Source: Agarophyton chilense (taxonomy: Eukaryota; Rhodophyta; Florideophyceae; Gracilariales; Gracilariaceae). From it: 64,000 nucleotides of DNA. The notes under the pieces were generated by a model. It was not told where the DNA came from and searched no databases. It saw only the letters and a list, made by a program, of their open reading frames with translations. The DNA lies in NCBI GenBank assembly GCA_030374765.1, contig JARGXX010000028.1, positions 310,001 through 374,000 of the forward strand, read 5' to 3'. Below are positions 44,573 to 57,188 of the stretch, piece by piece (position 1 is the stretch's first letter; the number at the start of each line of letters is the position of its first letter). The translations under genes were made by a program, and so were the position numbers.

Positions 44573-46080
44573 TTGGATTGTCACTTGAATACCATTGTGA
44601 AAGAACATCGACGTTCTCGATTACATGGGTTCTGCGTGGATATTGGAGAACCGAAGTCCGTTCTGGGCATTAAAGAACTACAACGGATGAATTCTGAGCA
44701 GAATATTCGCATGCCAGTGCTCGTGAAGAATCTTGTCACGCCAAGACTTCGCTTCGCTGATACCACCTTCGAATCTCTTGGTCAAATTATCCTCCCTTTG
44801 GTGACGCCTGCCAATGTTCCTCCTATACTGATAGAATTGGATTTTGTCAAGGCTGACATACCTGCACTATTGGGTATGGAAATTCTTCATAAAGAATCTG
44901 TGATCGCTGACACAGTCTCCAATCGGTTGAAGAAGCGATTTCGCAATCAAAACGACCATAGTTTGGAACAGTTTCCTGACGAATGGTCTATTCCACTTCG
45001 TCGAGCCAGAAGTGGGCATGTATTTGTGGATATAGCTCTGCAGAGCCTAGTATACTTCATGAGGTCCCAAGTGAAGAAACCTAACAAGGAGTTCTTTCAC
45101 CCCTCTGTGGAAAAGAACTTCAACTTGATGAAACACGCTCGCCCGGAAGAAGCTACACCAGAGTCACTGTCAATTCTCAAGGACCCAACGAAGAGATGTG
45201 ATCCTTGTCGAAGGATTCATAATGCGCCAACTCGTTTTCAAGTTGCATTTGGTGCTGAGAATGTTCACTTCAATGAGAAAAACCTTTTTGATATCAATTA
45301 CCTGGACAGAAAACCGGTGTTGCACATTATGGACGAAGGTAAACACTTCTCTGCTGCATTTTTTTTTTCCGGATGTATCGACAAAAACGATCTGGCAAAT
45401 GCTCCTTTTGTACTGGGCAGCAATATACACTGAACTACCGAACCGAATGCTGACTGACCAAGGAACAGCATTTGGTCTTCTGTTCAATAGTATTGCAGCC
45501 CTCTCCAATGTTCATGTTGAACGAACTGGGATAGAAGCACACTCAAGTCTTCGAATGGGCGAGAGGTGTCACTAGCCTCTACGGCAAACGTATCGCAATC
45601 CCAGGACTCGTCGACAGAGCCTGAAGTTGCTCTTAGTGCTGTAAGTAAAGCAATGAATGATACCTTAGGACGTGAAGGTCTCGTTCCGTCTGCATTAGTT
45701 TTCGTGGAGTATCCGAAACTTCCTACTCTGTCTGAGCTCCCAGATCAAAGAGCGACGCTAGCATCTAGGGCAAAAATTGTTCGAGGAGCGAGGGTAAAAA
45801 TGGAAAAACTTATGGCCAAGCTTCGTATAGATCGTGCTTTAAGGCAAAGAACATCCCCGGGGACTGACAGACTCTAAATAACCGGATACCAGGTCCTAGT
45901 TTGGCGAGAAAATGTCGTAGACAGTCGCATTGGAGAAAGGATTGGCCAATATATCGTCTGCAGCGTCGAAGATTCTAAAAGACTGTTCTTTGTCCAAGAC
46001 GCTTGTATTGGTTTAGCAAAACCATTTTCTCTTGCACAGTTTAAGATATATTATGAACCTGAGACGTTGGCACACTGATT
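44573..46080 (+). pseudogene. pol: Ty1/copia element C: protease and integrase
   Basis: Protease is seen as HGFCVDIGEPKSVLGIKEL (DIG where DTG/DSG is expected) and IPALLGMEIL. Integrase has the zinc unit (HARPEEATPESL, CDPCRRI), LFDINYLDRKPVLHIMDEGKH with the first Asp, NRMLTDQGTAFG with the second and GIEAHSSLRMGER with the Glu. All three catalytic residues remain, but the frame shifts near 45430 and 45570 and stops at 45877. The segment then runs to a C-terminal domain ending near 46078. Confidence 0.8.
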
Positions 46081-46177
46081 ATTTACAGATATTCGACGGA
46101 GCATAAGGTTGGTCGCTTCTACGGAAGACTCCAAAGTTCATCTGATTGAAATCTAGGACAAGAGTGACTTAAGAACC

Positions 46178-47155
46178 ATGTCGCATGAGATTATTTATGC
46201 CAAACGAAGGAAGATCAAGAATCTTTTGAGCAGGGGAACTTTCAAGGTCATCTTTAGAGAGTATATCCCGACGAATGCAAACGTCCAATCTGGAAGATTT
46301 GTGCTTGCAATCAAGTCCACTGAGGATGAAAAAGTAAAGTACAAAGCTATACACGTGATCTGCGGACATCGGGATCGCATGAGGAACATGATGGTACATT
46401 CCACAACCACTCTAGAGCCTTCATCAATCATGCTTTTGTTAGCACTGACCGCAATGTATAAGTTGATATATGGACCTCTGAAATTAGACAAGCCTACATT
46501 CAATCAACAGAACCTATTCTTCGCGAGATATTCATCAGGAATCCTGTTCCCGAATTTGAACTGCATCCTTCTCAATGCCTTCAGCTTTGAAAACCACTGT
46601 ATGGGTTGTGTGAGTCTGGAGATTTATGGAACCAAACCATGGAAAGTCATTATACCAAGGACCTTGGCGTGGTACCCACTCGATTGAACCAGGCTCTTTA
46701 TACCCACATGAAGGACGGTATCCTGAATTGACTATCTGGTGGTTATGTAGATGATTTTTTGCGATGCGGTGACTCTTCCTTCAAGGAACACTGCAAGAAA
46801 ACGAAGATACAGTTTGAAATGACGGACGAGATGCAACAGGCATCTCTAAAATAAGTAATTTCAACTGGTGTACTGTATATCCGACAACAGCAATGGATTG
46901 TATGCAACTAAGATGGAACCTGAAAATGATTTCACTTGGTATAGGGGACACTTTGAAGTATTCGTATTTCAGCGATATTTAGTCCTTCAGCATCATCTCC
47001 GCCGCAAGCTTTTTGTGCTGCTTCGCAAAGTCGCATTGCTTACCTTTCCTCGATATCGACCATCTCGCTGCGTTCGCCATAGACCATCACGCAATGTTCA
47101 ACGTCGATACCCGCACGCATTCGCACTATCCATATTCCATTTCTTGGCATCGTAA
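46178..47155 (+). pseudogene. pol: Ty1/copia element C: reverse transcriptase and start of RNase H
   Basis: RT opens with KIKNLLSRGTFKVI and GRFVLAIKSTEDEKVKYKA, continues in other frames through the fingers, and has the active site GGYVDDFLRCGD near 46740. Weak matches to the connection region (FNVDTRTHS) reach about 47150. Gene order INT then RT confirms copia. At least three frameshifts. Confidence 0.75.
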
Positions 47156-49952
47156 TCTATTTGAACTTGTTTGTCTTGAACTGTCCGTCACTAACCTATG
47201 CAAAGTTGAGGCCTCCTTGAACTTTGTGAAGGAAACGCTAGCAGGCTTCGATCGGTTTGCTAGGCAAATCGTCGTTTACAATTGCATCTTGCAAGCGACG
47301 CCTCGCTCGTTCGTTCGTTAGCCTTACAACGCCATGACTGATAGCGAAAGAAAGACAGACACCTTTCGCACGCCTATCGAAGATCATGTGTCTACTCTCG
47401 ACGAAGAATTCGCGCGCCTATTGGCTTCTTATCCGTGCTCCAGGTCCCACCCTAGTCAAGGAGGACCCGAGATTATATAAACACAACTGAATAACAGTAC
47501 TCCGCACTAGAGTTCTCGCTAGTCGATAAGTGCGCTTCGTATTATGAAACGCAGGCGGCGCAGGAACAGGTCTGGACTTGGATTGCTTCGTTTCACCGCG
47601 TACGCTAAACGTTACGTTTGTCCACGCGCAAGTCTGTTGCGTGGAAATTTCAATTCTGAACATGGATTATGTGCCGTTCTGCGCGCTCCAAGTGACATTA
47701 AATCGCCCCGCCCCAAATAAGCTCCCGTTCAATACATAACAGTCACCCGCCACTTCCTTCTCGATTGCAATTTGTTTTTTGCGCTAACATTTACCCTTGA
47801 ATCGTTTTGATTGCCTGCAGGTTCGGTCTCATTCGTATATGGGACAAAACGTCACCCAAAGGTCGATTCTGTGCCAAGAAAGGCGCCAAAGTGCAGTTGT
47901 GACCACTTACGAGGGTCGTGGATGGTCACTGCAGTATAAGTTCGGAAAATGGAAGGACTGTCTATTATAGCTATGTAAGTTGGGTTCCAAATGAGCTGGC
48001 GCATCTCCAAGATGCGCCGAGCAGTAAATTATTTTAATTATTTCCGTTTTGCTCGCCGGCTAGTAGCGACGGCGTGCAAAGGCACCGCATCGTATATTCT
48101 ACCTTTCCTGACCTGCACAAAACTACAATCACCGTGGAGAGAGGCCGTATTACTGGGAAAGAAAGCTTCTGAAAGAATTTCTACGGGAGGGGAAGAGACA
48201 CTTTCCACCACTCTTAACTTGTTTCTTTGCTCTCATCCCCTCTCCGCATACCCACCGTTTCTTACCGAGAATTTGATCGTGAAAATTCTGAAAACGGTAC
48301 AGTTGCAAGAGATGTTCTAACGACATTAAGTGATGCACTTTGCGTGCACTCGCCATCACTTGGACCCCAATTCAGACAGAATGGCCTGTGCAATTGCATA
48401 TGCTTTCTTCAAATCATTTGATCCAAAATTCAAAAAGATCAGGCTGCGGAGCCGCATATGCGACCAGATATACAGCTTACGCAGTACGAGTTGTTACACT
48501 AGACTTACTATTTTTCGACTATGTTTCTATTGCTTCTTTGGAGACAGTAGGTCTACAGAACACTGGCGTCACGAGAAACTGTAACGGTCCTGCGCACAGA
48601 GTCATAGTGCCAAATAATCCTATATTATCTCAAAACATGTTAAAAAAGTAATGTATCATATCGCAAGAAAACGATGTATGTGTTCAGCGACAAACGTTTT
48701 CTATTTCTTTATGATCGAATGAAATGAAAAAAAGTTTGAAATGTAACCCCGAAAACAATTAGTTCTTTTCAAGAACATCCGGTGGGTGTAATTAGAACTT
48801 TGTACGTAGTGCTGAAATGGATGTTCTCTAGAAATAATGATTTTGACTGCATAAGGTTTTCTCTCAATGCGATTATTCGACCATCCGCTCAATAAAAAAC
48901 TCTCTGTCAAAATTATAATTTTTACACGTGAAGAAGGAGGTCAGAGACGAGTCAAAAGTAAGACAGTGTAAGAAAGACGCAAAATTTATCGTGTACACTT
49001 GGAAGGGATGCCGTGGATTTAGCGCTGTATTAGTTAGTAGTGATTTGTAAGTAATTGCGGTGTGTATTGAACAAAGACAGTTGTCAACGTATATCATATA
49101 TTAAAATCTTTAATATCGTAGATTGTTCTTCATGATTATGGCATGTAAAATCCGTAAAGCTATCGTTGCTACTTTTCAAGGTGAAAACATTTCCATCTTG
49201 TGAACCTGAAAAATGGTTTCTATTTACATAGAACAATGACGATTACGTTCGTTTTTTGGGGTTAGCTACTCTATCTGTGCCATTATCTGGAATACGAGCA
49301 TTTCGAAGCTGTGGTATGTTTCAAACCCATGATATCTTCTGTAAGCGTTACTTTTTTGAGATTATTCTTATCTGAACATGTATATTGTTCAATGGCGAAA
49401 GAAAAGAAAGAAACATTCAAAAAATCGTCCAGCCGTTTTGTTCGTCTTCGATTAAATATTAAAGTTGTGCGTTCTAACCATATTATAATTTGAAAATGCC
49501 TGATCTAAACATTCAATAGGTTTCGTGGAATTATCACATTCATGAGAAGTAAAAGCAGTCCGAAAACTGTTATCTGTCTGTATATGAAAAACAATGTCCC
49601 ATAAGAGAACTGTCGCCTTTATGAAGCTCTTCGTGTTCTCATAAGTTCAAAGCAGCTGGTATACGGTACGTCTGTGTTCTCGGAATGCTAGATAAGTGTG
49701 CTAGATAGCTAGTTTTGTAAATAAAAAGCCAAAAACTCTACGCATTTTGCAGATTGAGCTAGTTCGGCACGTAAAAAAAAATTTTTGGAAATAAGAACTC
49801 CATGCATTTTAGTTTTTTGACCACGTTATGCAGTTTAATCTGCATTTGCAGTTTACTGGTCACTTTTGACCGCTCTAGGTGGAGATCCATACCAAAGCAG
49901 TCGTCAGTACCTTATACCTCCTTACTGGCCCTTTTGCTTACTAGGCTTGTGC
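47156..49952. other. long stretch without recognised gene
   Basis: It holds a TATA motif (TATATAA, 47474-47480) followed 64 bp later by a 58-codon ORF (47544-47720, start MKRRRRRNRSG, very basic). This may be a copia LTR with a chance ORF. The remainder to 49952 is AT-rich with no protein or RNA signal. Confidence 0.35.
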
Positions 49953-50195
49953 TGCGACTTCATCGGTGGACCGATGACGTCGCAGGGAACCCTTGTCGGC
50001 CGACAAATACGCCATAACATCACGCATGATGCGTTTCTGAGATTTTGGTCGACTTTTGGCCGACAGAGGTGCGCTCCGACTTCATCGGGGGTCCCGATGA
50101 AGTCCCCGCGCACCTCTGTCGGCCGACATAATACATATAATTTTGTAATTTTTAGGACGCCCAGGTGTACACGGTGCATTCTGTCGGCCGACAGT
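49953..50195. repeat. cluster of hairpins built on GTCGGCCGAC and GACTTCATCGG
   Basis: 49953-49984 is a 15-bp-arm hairpin with one mismatch and a 2-base loop. 49993-50006 is the perfect palindrome TTGTCGGCCGACAA. 50058-50124 is a hairpin with 32-bp arms (a few mismatches) and a 3-base loop. CTGTCGGCCGACAG recurs near 50182. The two long hairpins share the core GACTTCATCGG. Confidence 0.85.
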
Positions 50196-50199
50196 CGAA

Positions 50200-50661
50200 T
50201 AAAGCACATGTTGGTGTGTGTGTGTGTCGCTGCGTGTGATACAAATGGGCCACTTTGCCGCGGAACAAGTGCCACGGCATGGGCTTGGTCAGCGGCGACA
50301 CACTTGTAACAGATGACCAATAGCGTGCCGTGGCACTAGGCTGGGCGGCGGAACAGGAGTGCCACGTCGCAGGATTCAAGGACGGAGACACGTGTACTCG
50401 CGCTCGCCAATGGCGTGCCGTGGCACTCGCGCGGGCGGCGGAACCAAGAGTGCCACGGCACGTGATTGGAGGATGTCGACACGTGTAATAAAGTTGGCCA
50501 ATGGCATGCCGTAGTACTCCCCGCAGGCGGAGGAATATTCGTGCAAGCGACACGTGTGCACTCGCGCGGTCAAGGTAGATGTGTGCAGTGCAACACGAAT
50601 ATAACGCTACAAATGCATGTTTTCACAGACAACACCGTGCAAAGCACGGATCGGAGCCGTT
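50200..50661. repeat. subterminal repeat block, copy 2, next to a Plavaka-like transposase
   Basis: Three to four degenerate tandem units of about 75 bp with GTGCCRTGGCACT, GGGCGGCGGAAC and GTGCCACGGCAC. The block ends with the hairpin CCGTGC-AAA-GCACGG (50635-50649) and GGATCGGAGCC. The same end occurs at 40947. Arrays of short subterminal repeats are usual for CACTA-type elements. Confidence 0.7.
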
Positions 50662-52800
50662 TCGATTGGCGATGTAGTTGTCTAGGGTTGGGGTGAAGCC
50701 GCCGACGACGTATGCGGAATTGAAGAATGTGAGACGGGTTTGGCGAAGAGTGGGGGAGTCCTGGTTGAGAGCTAGTGTTTCGAGTGTGAGTGTGACGAAG
50801 GAGGGGATTGCGAGGGTTCCAATCTGTGAGATGGTGGCGATAGTGTCTGGGGAGAAGAGGTCCTGAAGGGAAGAGATTGTTGATTGGGGGTTTGCTCGAA
50901 GGAATTTGTGAGCAGTGATGAGATCGGAAAAGGAGTTGTGCTTGCCATCACGGACGAAACATGGTTTGCGGGCTTGGAAGGGAGGAGGAGGGGCATGGGA
51001 GGATGAGGTGACGGAAGAATCAGCGGAGAGAGAAATCCAATTGTTGACGGCATCGGAGCGTTCGATGGCACGGATGGTTTCGTTGTGCACGGTGGGTCTG
51101 CGCTTGGAGGCTCGGGAGTAATGTGCTTTGAAGAGGGTATGGGCTTGTTCGAAGATGCCTGCATCGTTGAAGTGGAGACCCCCAAAGCGTCGAATGTCGT
51201 CTACGATGTGAGCGAGGAGGTGGAATTTGAGGGTGCCAAGGTTGGAGGTATGGTATGGACCGAGAACATCGACAGCTCTGTGCTTGAAGGAATGGATTTG
51301 GGAGGCGAGTTTGGCAAGACGAGAAGTGGTCCATTCGGGGACGGAGTTGTAGCACATGGAGGTGAGGAAGAGGTCTGTGTACTTGAAGAAGACGGTTGTG
51401 ATGCGAGCGGAATTGGCTTCGTCACAGCAGCGGTCGAAGAAGGCGCCGATGAAGGGGAAGACCATGTCGAGGACGCGGTAGTCTTTTGCTTCTAGCATGC
51501 CGCGGACGCCGTCAGTTGTGAAGAAGCCGTTGAGGGACTGCCCGCTTTTGGAAGTAGAGAAGTCGATGTGGAGGCCGGTAGCTGGGGAATGATTTTCGAT
51601 GGCGGTGATGATGAAGTTGTAGTGCTTGAGGATGGAGGTGCGGACGGAGTGGAAGGAACGGCGGGAGTTTGTGGAGCTGATGGTGGTGAAGAGGTGTTCT
51701 GATCTGAGACGTTCGATGGCGGCGAGCTTGATGAGTTTGGAAACGTCGAGGTGGAAGTTGTGGAGGAGTTCGAAGGGGAAGTTGTTGTATGGGGTGAGGA
51801 GGGGGGTGATGTTGAAAAGGGGGTAAGACTCGAAGAGGGAGGGGTATTTTGCGAGGGAGAGGGAGTGGAGTGCTTGGAGAGCTTGTTCCTTGAAGTTGCG
51901 CGAGACTCTTGGCTTGCGGGCGAGGAGAGCTGCTTCGGAGTCCTTGAGGAGGGAGAAGTGTTTGTTGCGGGCTGCAAGGGTGAGGGGAAGAGATCGAGGG
52001 GGATGGGCGTGAGAGTGTTGGTGGAGTTGTGGGCGAGGGACAGAGCATCTGTGGCAGGGGTGCTGGGGGCGGGTGCCGTGGGAGATGGCGAGAATATCCT
52101 TTGCCTCGGGAATGTCTGGGCAGTAGCTGGCGATGATGGGGTGGCATTGACGAAGAACGCCGTCTGCGTCGCGGAAGGGGAAACCGGGGAGGGCGGAAGA
52201 GAAGAGAGGTTGAAGGAGGGAGGATGTGGTCTGCTGTATGAGTTCCATTTTTGTTTGGCGGGGGATGGAGGAGGAATGAGTGATGATATCTGCATCTGGA
52301 GAAGGAGTGATTGGGGTGAAGGAGGTGGGAAGATAGCCGAGGAGTGTGAGATTGTCGGAGATGCATTTGCGGCGAAAGGAGTCGGAGAAGTTGAGAAGGG
52401 TGATGTGGAGGGGGTAGGAGGTGATGGAAGAAGATTTGAGAGAGATAGAGGACTTGTCGGAGTAGATTTAGACGAGGCTGATGAAGGAGTTGATACCGGT
52501 GGAGTGAGGGAGATGCCAGACGATGTTATCTTTTGTGGACTGCATGATGGCGGTCTTGAGTGCGGGGACGACTTTTGAGCCGAGGGTGGCTGCCATGGGG
52601 TGTGCGAAGGCGGGGGAGCCGGAGGCGGATGTTTGGGAGATGGGGTGGAAATAGGTGTTCTTGAAGTGTGCGAGGGCGAGCTGTTGTTTGAGGACATGGA
52701 TTGCGTCTTTCTGGAAGAGGGTTGCGGAGAAGCGTTTGTGGGGATCGAAGATGGTGGAGGGGGCGAAACCAATGGACCTAAACTGTGGCGACAGAAAGAT
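50623..52800 (-). pseudogene. Plavaka/CACTA-like transposase
   Basis: A 541-codon open frame (ATG at 52248, stop at 50623) plus the same frame extending upstream to about 52800 with one TAA near 52465. The upstream part has VWHLPHSTGINSF and IYSDKSSISL; the main part has RDADGVLRQCHPIIASYCPD, IPEAKDIL and HPCHRC, a pattern I associate with Plavaka transposases (ADHPEQ...CPKC region). Later segments include HNFHLDVSKLI and LKFHLLAHIVDDIRRFGGLHF. The family is CACTA-related and cuts and pastes DNA. The C-terminus reads into the terminal repeat. Long overlapping frames on both strands are shadows caused by biased composition. Confidence 0.65.
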
Positions 52801-53101
52801 TCACTCTAGTTTTACCTCCATCAAAACTAGAAAAACTGCAGATATGTGCTAGTTTTCCTTCCCATACAAACTAGCAGTAATGGACGAATGAAAATATTTT
52901 CGGAAATTAACACCTCCAAATTTGGATAAATTCACGGGTTTTTCGGTCATTTCAATTCGTCCTTTTTTGACCACTGAACTAGCTTTCAGAGAACACTGAC
53001 GTATGAAAATGGAGAGAGCATTTATGTTGGAAGCATGTTAATGGGTCGACGGTGGGTTTCCGTGTGGATCACATTCCGACTTGATAAATTTTCAGTGACG
53101 A

Positions 53102-53640
53102 ATGAAGCAGATACTCCTTGAGAATGAACACGTACGAGATTTCTTGACTGTTGTTAGTAAAGGATATCGTGCTTTCAACGTTTTATGGAATACTCGTCTT
53201 GAAATTACTGAAATCATGAAAAACTTTGAGCCTAGGTTCTCAGCACAGGTTTCGATATTCAACTCCATTTCCACAACAAAGAATGTTTTGGAATGTATCC
53301 TGGTTCTCATGCTGTTATCTAAATTTTCAATTTTTGTCTCTCAGAGAGTATGATTACTAGCAGCAGCTGCACCAGCTAGTAACAACTTGAATGCACAGTC
53401 ATCTCGTGATGAATTCCTGAGTGGAATAACATATCAGTCGGTTTCGTCCGTTATCAAGCAGTGTAGCAAGTCTTCACCTGCAATAGGTTCTATGGATGCC
53501 CCTACTGCTAGTTCTGCTGGAACTAGCAGTCATAAAAAAGAGCGCCCTAATAGAAACAATATCACAATGAAATTTCCTTGTGACAAATGTGGAAAATAGG
53601 GTCATTTGGAAAAGGATCCATAGACCTGACGGATCTGAAC
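53102..53640 (+). pseudogene. gag: copia gag fragment D
   Basis: Frames 53102-53353 and 53387-53599 resemble the gag of copia B: a helical segment, then NAQSSRDEFLSGITYQSVSS and the knuckle start MKFPCDKCGK, with a stop inside the knuckle before GHLEKDP. Protease and beyond are not recognised. Confidence 0.55.
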
Positions 53641-54310
53641 CGTCATAAGTGAAGTCGTTTGACGCACCCCAGAACGAAAACTCACGAAATGGACGTGATA
53701 AGTATTTATCTACCTCAAACTGTGCCTTCTATGGTAGCGAGAAGGCCATGAAGAAATCTGTCTCTTACAATATGATGACTGTTTCTGGATCTTTGTTGTG
53801 TACACTACCGCATCGCTGTTCGCGCTGCCGGTGATATGGATCCTCATTAGTATCGGAATATGCGGATATGAAGCATTGTCGTACCGTTTGCGCCAATGTT
53901 TGATACATCTTATTCTATTAACGATTTCTGAAAATATGCGCCACGTGGACGTCCACGAAAGAGCCACGATGGTCCGTAAACTTGCCAGTGGAAGCCCGCG
54001 TGGCGCAAGTACAGTTTTTTTGCAAGCCGGGTCATCTTTTCATTAAAGCCAACAGCTTTCACGCTGTCGACAACCTCAGAGAAGAAGAAAAAGAAAACTT
54101 CGCTCGAGGGGTGTGTCCTATTTTGTGCCAATTGTTATCCTTCCTCAATTTTCGATTTCACTCACAGACTGACATTCATTTCTACAATCCAAAATCCAAC
54201 ATCAAAGCGCTTTGACTCTGAAAGAGCAAGAGTGATAAGAATTGTTTTGAATGCACAAATCATTCATGGTTACTTCAAACTACGGTTTTATTTCTGTATT
54301 ACAACCGTAA
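53641..54310. other. no recognised gene
   Basis: A stretch between the copia gag fragment and gypsy D; short ORFs without motifs. Confidence 0.35.
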
Positions 54311-56690
54311 TTGCTCAAATCGGTAGACCAACCGTCGTTGATTAGGTTTGAAACTGCATACGCAACGAATCGAACCAAAATGGACGACGTCAACAAGGAC
54401 AGATATGAGGACTCTAAACTTTCTATTGCTTCAATCAAGGACTACAGGGATTCCGCAACGTTGCACGCACTCGGCATGATTGGAGAAATCGAAGAAGCAT
54501 CTACCTTTGAAGAAGCTACCGCAGAAATTGTAAAAATCTGGTTTGAGAAGGCCTCCACCTCGAAGCCTAAAGATCTTTCTGAAAGAATCGATGCCACCTT
54601 ACGAACCATAACGTTCAAACCCAATAAGTAATAATATGCGGGTGGTGCTGCCAACTTCGTTATCGATTTTATCACTGCGCTTGACCAAAACAGTGCTGCT
54701 GAAGTGTGGAAAGACAATGATATGGCAAAAAAATTCATGGATCGCTTAATCAATAAGTTTGAGGCGGAGGTTCTACAAGAGAGAATCAAGATTCTACGCA
54801 AAGGTTGCAACAAGAATCAGGTGGCCAATATAAAAATGTTTAAAAACGAAATGTCAAACAATGCCCTGGAAATCTCTCTCACGAAAACTGCTCTTGCGCG
54901 AGTCATCCCTCGCAAGTCCCGTCAGAGTCGCGACAAGCAACGAATACAGGAAGCCTTAAAGCCTCACAAATCGGGCAGGCAGCTTACGCATGAGAGTTTG
55001 GACGGAATACGCCATTTTTCAATACGAAAGGAAGCAAAATGAAGTGAGCCTTGTTTGAACGAATAATGCAGAACCGTACACCGTCTGAAAAATTGTCCCA
55101 GCACGTCTTTCGAACGAAAGAAGGAGCCATTTGAAAAGCATTACGGTTCGAAAATGGCCAAGAAGGCTAAGACTGTTAAGGATATGTCCCTTTCATATGG
55201 GCGGATACCTGATTTTGACGCCGGACGTTTCAAATTGGCATTTGAGGATACTGTGTTTAATGTTCTTCTCGGGGACTTCGGTGCTGACTTCAGCGCAATT
55301 GATGCTGCCCTTCTGAAGCAGCTGACATCTGCAAAGCCAGACCTTGCCGTGAAAATGTTTGACGGCCCTATACCTCTTGAAGAAGCATTTGCGAGCAACG
55401 ACGACATCGAAGTCAATGATTCTGGCTCCGTTACACTGAGGTTCACTATTTATCTACCGGAATTTGACATCCCGGTTGGGGCGCACAGAATCGAATTCTT
55501 CGTCTTCCATCAAACCATGGACGATATCTTATTAGGCCGACCGTTTCTCAACTCGATGGGACTCAACCTCAAGGACCACCTCACTCGTGTCAGAGACGGT
55601 ATACACGACACGCATGTCGACGATCTGGAACCGTTCCAATTCAAAATCGCTACTGCAAAGTACCAAGGCCTTTCGTATCTGAGTGCGCAGGACGACCCAA
55701 TTGAACTCCCCAAGTGCCTTGCGGCGGGGATTTGGTAAGGACAGCGACAGCAGTAAAGCATCCATCGACGAGGCGTTTGCACGGATTGTAATACAAGCCA
55801 AAGACAACGGGATGTCGAAAAATGGCTTGGAGCAAATCAAAAGTATACTCGAGAATTACCGCACCTTTTTTCTCATAAAACTCGGCTTCCACCCTCTGGT
55901 TGACATACTGCCGCTTGTTATTGCGTCCGTCAAAAATGCGAAGCCTTACCGGTCACCTCAAAGACGTTATGCCCTACACCAGAGGGAAGTAGTCGTCCAA
56001 ACTATTCGTGAATAGGAAGCTGTTGGGACAATCTACACGGACCCATCTGCTCGGTTGGCCTCACTGGCTCTGGCCGTCTCGAAGCCCGGTCCACCATACT
56101 TCGGTTTACAATAGACGTTTGGAGCCCCCAACGCACGAACTTTTCCATTCAATTGGCAATGCCACACCTGGAATCCAAGTTCCAAGATGTTTCAGGAAGC
56201 ACATGCTTCGCCCACCTGGAACTCGCTCATGGTTATTGGCAAGTTTTGATTTTCATCGGAATCGCAAGAAATGATGCCCATTCAAACACCGATAGGTATT
56301 TGTTCCTCCAAATGTCTTTTGCAAGGCGGTACTGACTCTGGAAACCATTTCCAAACTGTACTCCCCCATAGATTTGATGAATTTGGGGGGAACTTGTTGC
56401 AATGGATCGACGATTTTCTCTTCTAAGCTAAAGATGAGCAGGAACTTTCAAGCAACCTCGAATCGTTTCTTCGCGTATGTAGAGAAATTGAATTGAAGAT
56501 ACACCCCGAGAGGACAACTCTGTTTGCACAACAAGTACAATTTTACGGACGCATTATATCCGCCGCAGCCGTAGAGTAACATCTCTAACATTACGAGTCA
56601 GTCACTTCAATAAGGACGCCTACTATGAATAGCTTACAGCTGTTCGTTTGCGCGACCAATTGGATGCGCAACTGTATTCCAGCGTTCTCG
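54311..56690 (+). pseudogene. gag-pol: gypsy D gag-protease-RT, 3'-truncated
   Basis: One frame holds gag and protease (54311-55738) with in-frame stops at 54629-54634 (two TAA in a row), 55040 (TGA) and one inside the knuckle. The knuckle CLNE-stop-C...H...C keeps the CX4CX3HX4C spacing of gypsy C. Protease reads LLGDFGADFSAID (Phe for Ser in DSG) and DDILLGRPFLNSMGL. After a frameshift at 55735, RT motifs follow: KPYRSPQRRYALHQ, ARLASLALAVSKPG, LLQWIDDFLF near 56400 and ATNWMRNCIP near 56665. It ends just before the TIR element at 56725. Confidence 0.8.
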
Positions 56691-56724
56691 AAATGCACCC
56701 TAGTGTCTACACGCCCGGACGATT

Positions 56725-57188
56725 GGTCTCACCTGAGGCCAGCTTGGCCTCGTATGAAGCCAAAATTTCCCTTAAAAAAGTAACTGAAATTCATTCAAGA
56801 TATAAATTTTCAAATTTAGAGCAGAAAGGAAGAAAACAAAAATAAAAACCATACATCTTTATCGTTGAGGAAAAGCCTCGGGAATCGAGTCAAACAGAGC
56901 TTAAATGCTCTTCTTTAAAACGATATACTTTTGGTGTAGCAAACTTCAGTAGTCACAAAAAAAATAACAACCAACTATTTTTGGCCTCAAACTATCCAAA
57001 AAAACATGTCGAATGGAAATATCTCTTTCATTCATCTAGGATTGCATACTTTAAATCTTAAGGTCATCAAAAGAAGAGTGCTCAGCAATATGTTCCAGTT
57101 CTACAGAGCTCGTAGATTGCATTTATTGCTTAATTACAAAGAAATAAAAAATGGCCTCATATGAGGCCAATTGACCTCACATGAGGCC
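56725..57188. mobile_element. 464-bp TIR element (MITE-like), previously unrecognised by me
   Basis: The two ends align as inverted repeats over about 40 bp: left GGTCTCACCTGAGGCC then TTGGCCTCGTATGAAGCC, right (complement) GGCCTCATGTGAGGTC then TTGGCCTCATATGAGGCC. Each end therefore carries two palindromic GGCCTC-AT-GAGGCC-type units. The interior is AT-rich and non-coding. No clear target duplication. Confidence 0.65.

Noticed and set aside
47544-47720. 58-codon very basic ORF behind a TATA box as a gene
   Set aside because: Position after copia C and similarity of the TATA region to copia B suggest an LTR; one short ORF is not enough evidence.
51492-52772. 426-codon Ser/Pro-rich minus-strand ORF and the Gly/Glu-rich plus-strand ORF opposite it
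   Set aside because: Both are shadow frames of the Plavaka-like transposase; only one frame carries family motifs.
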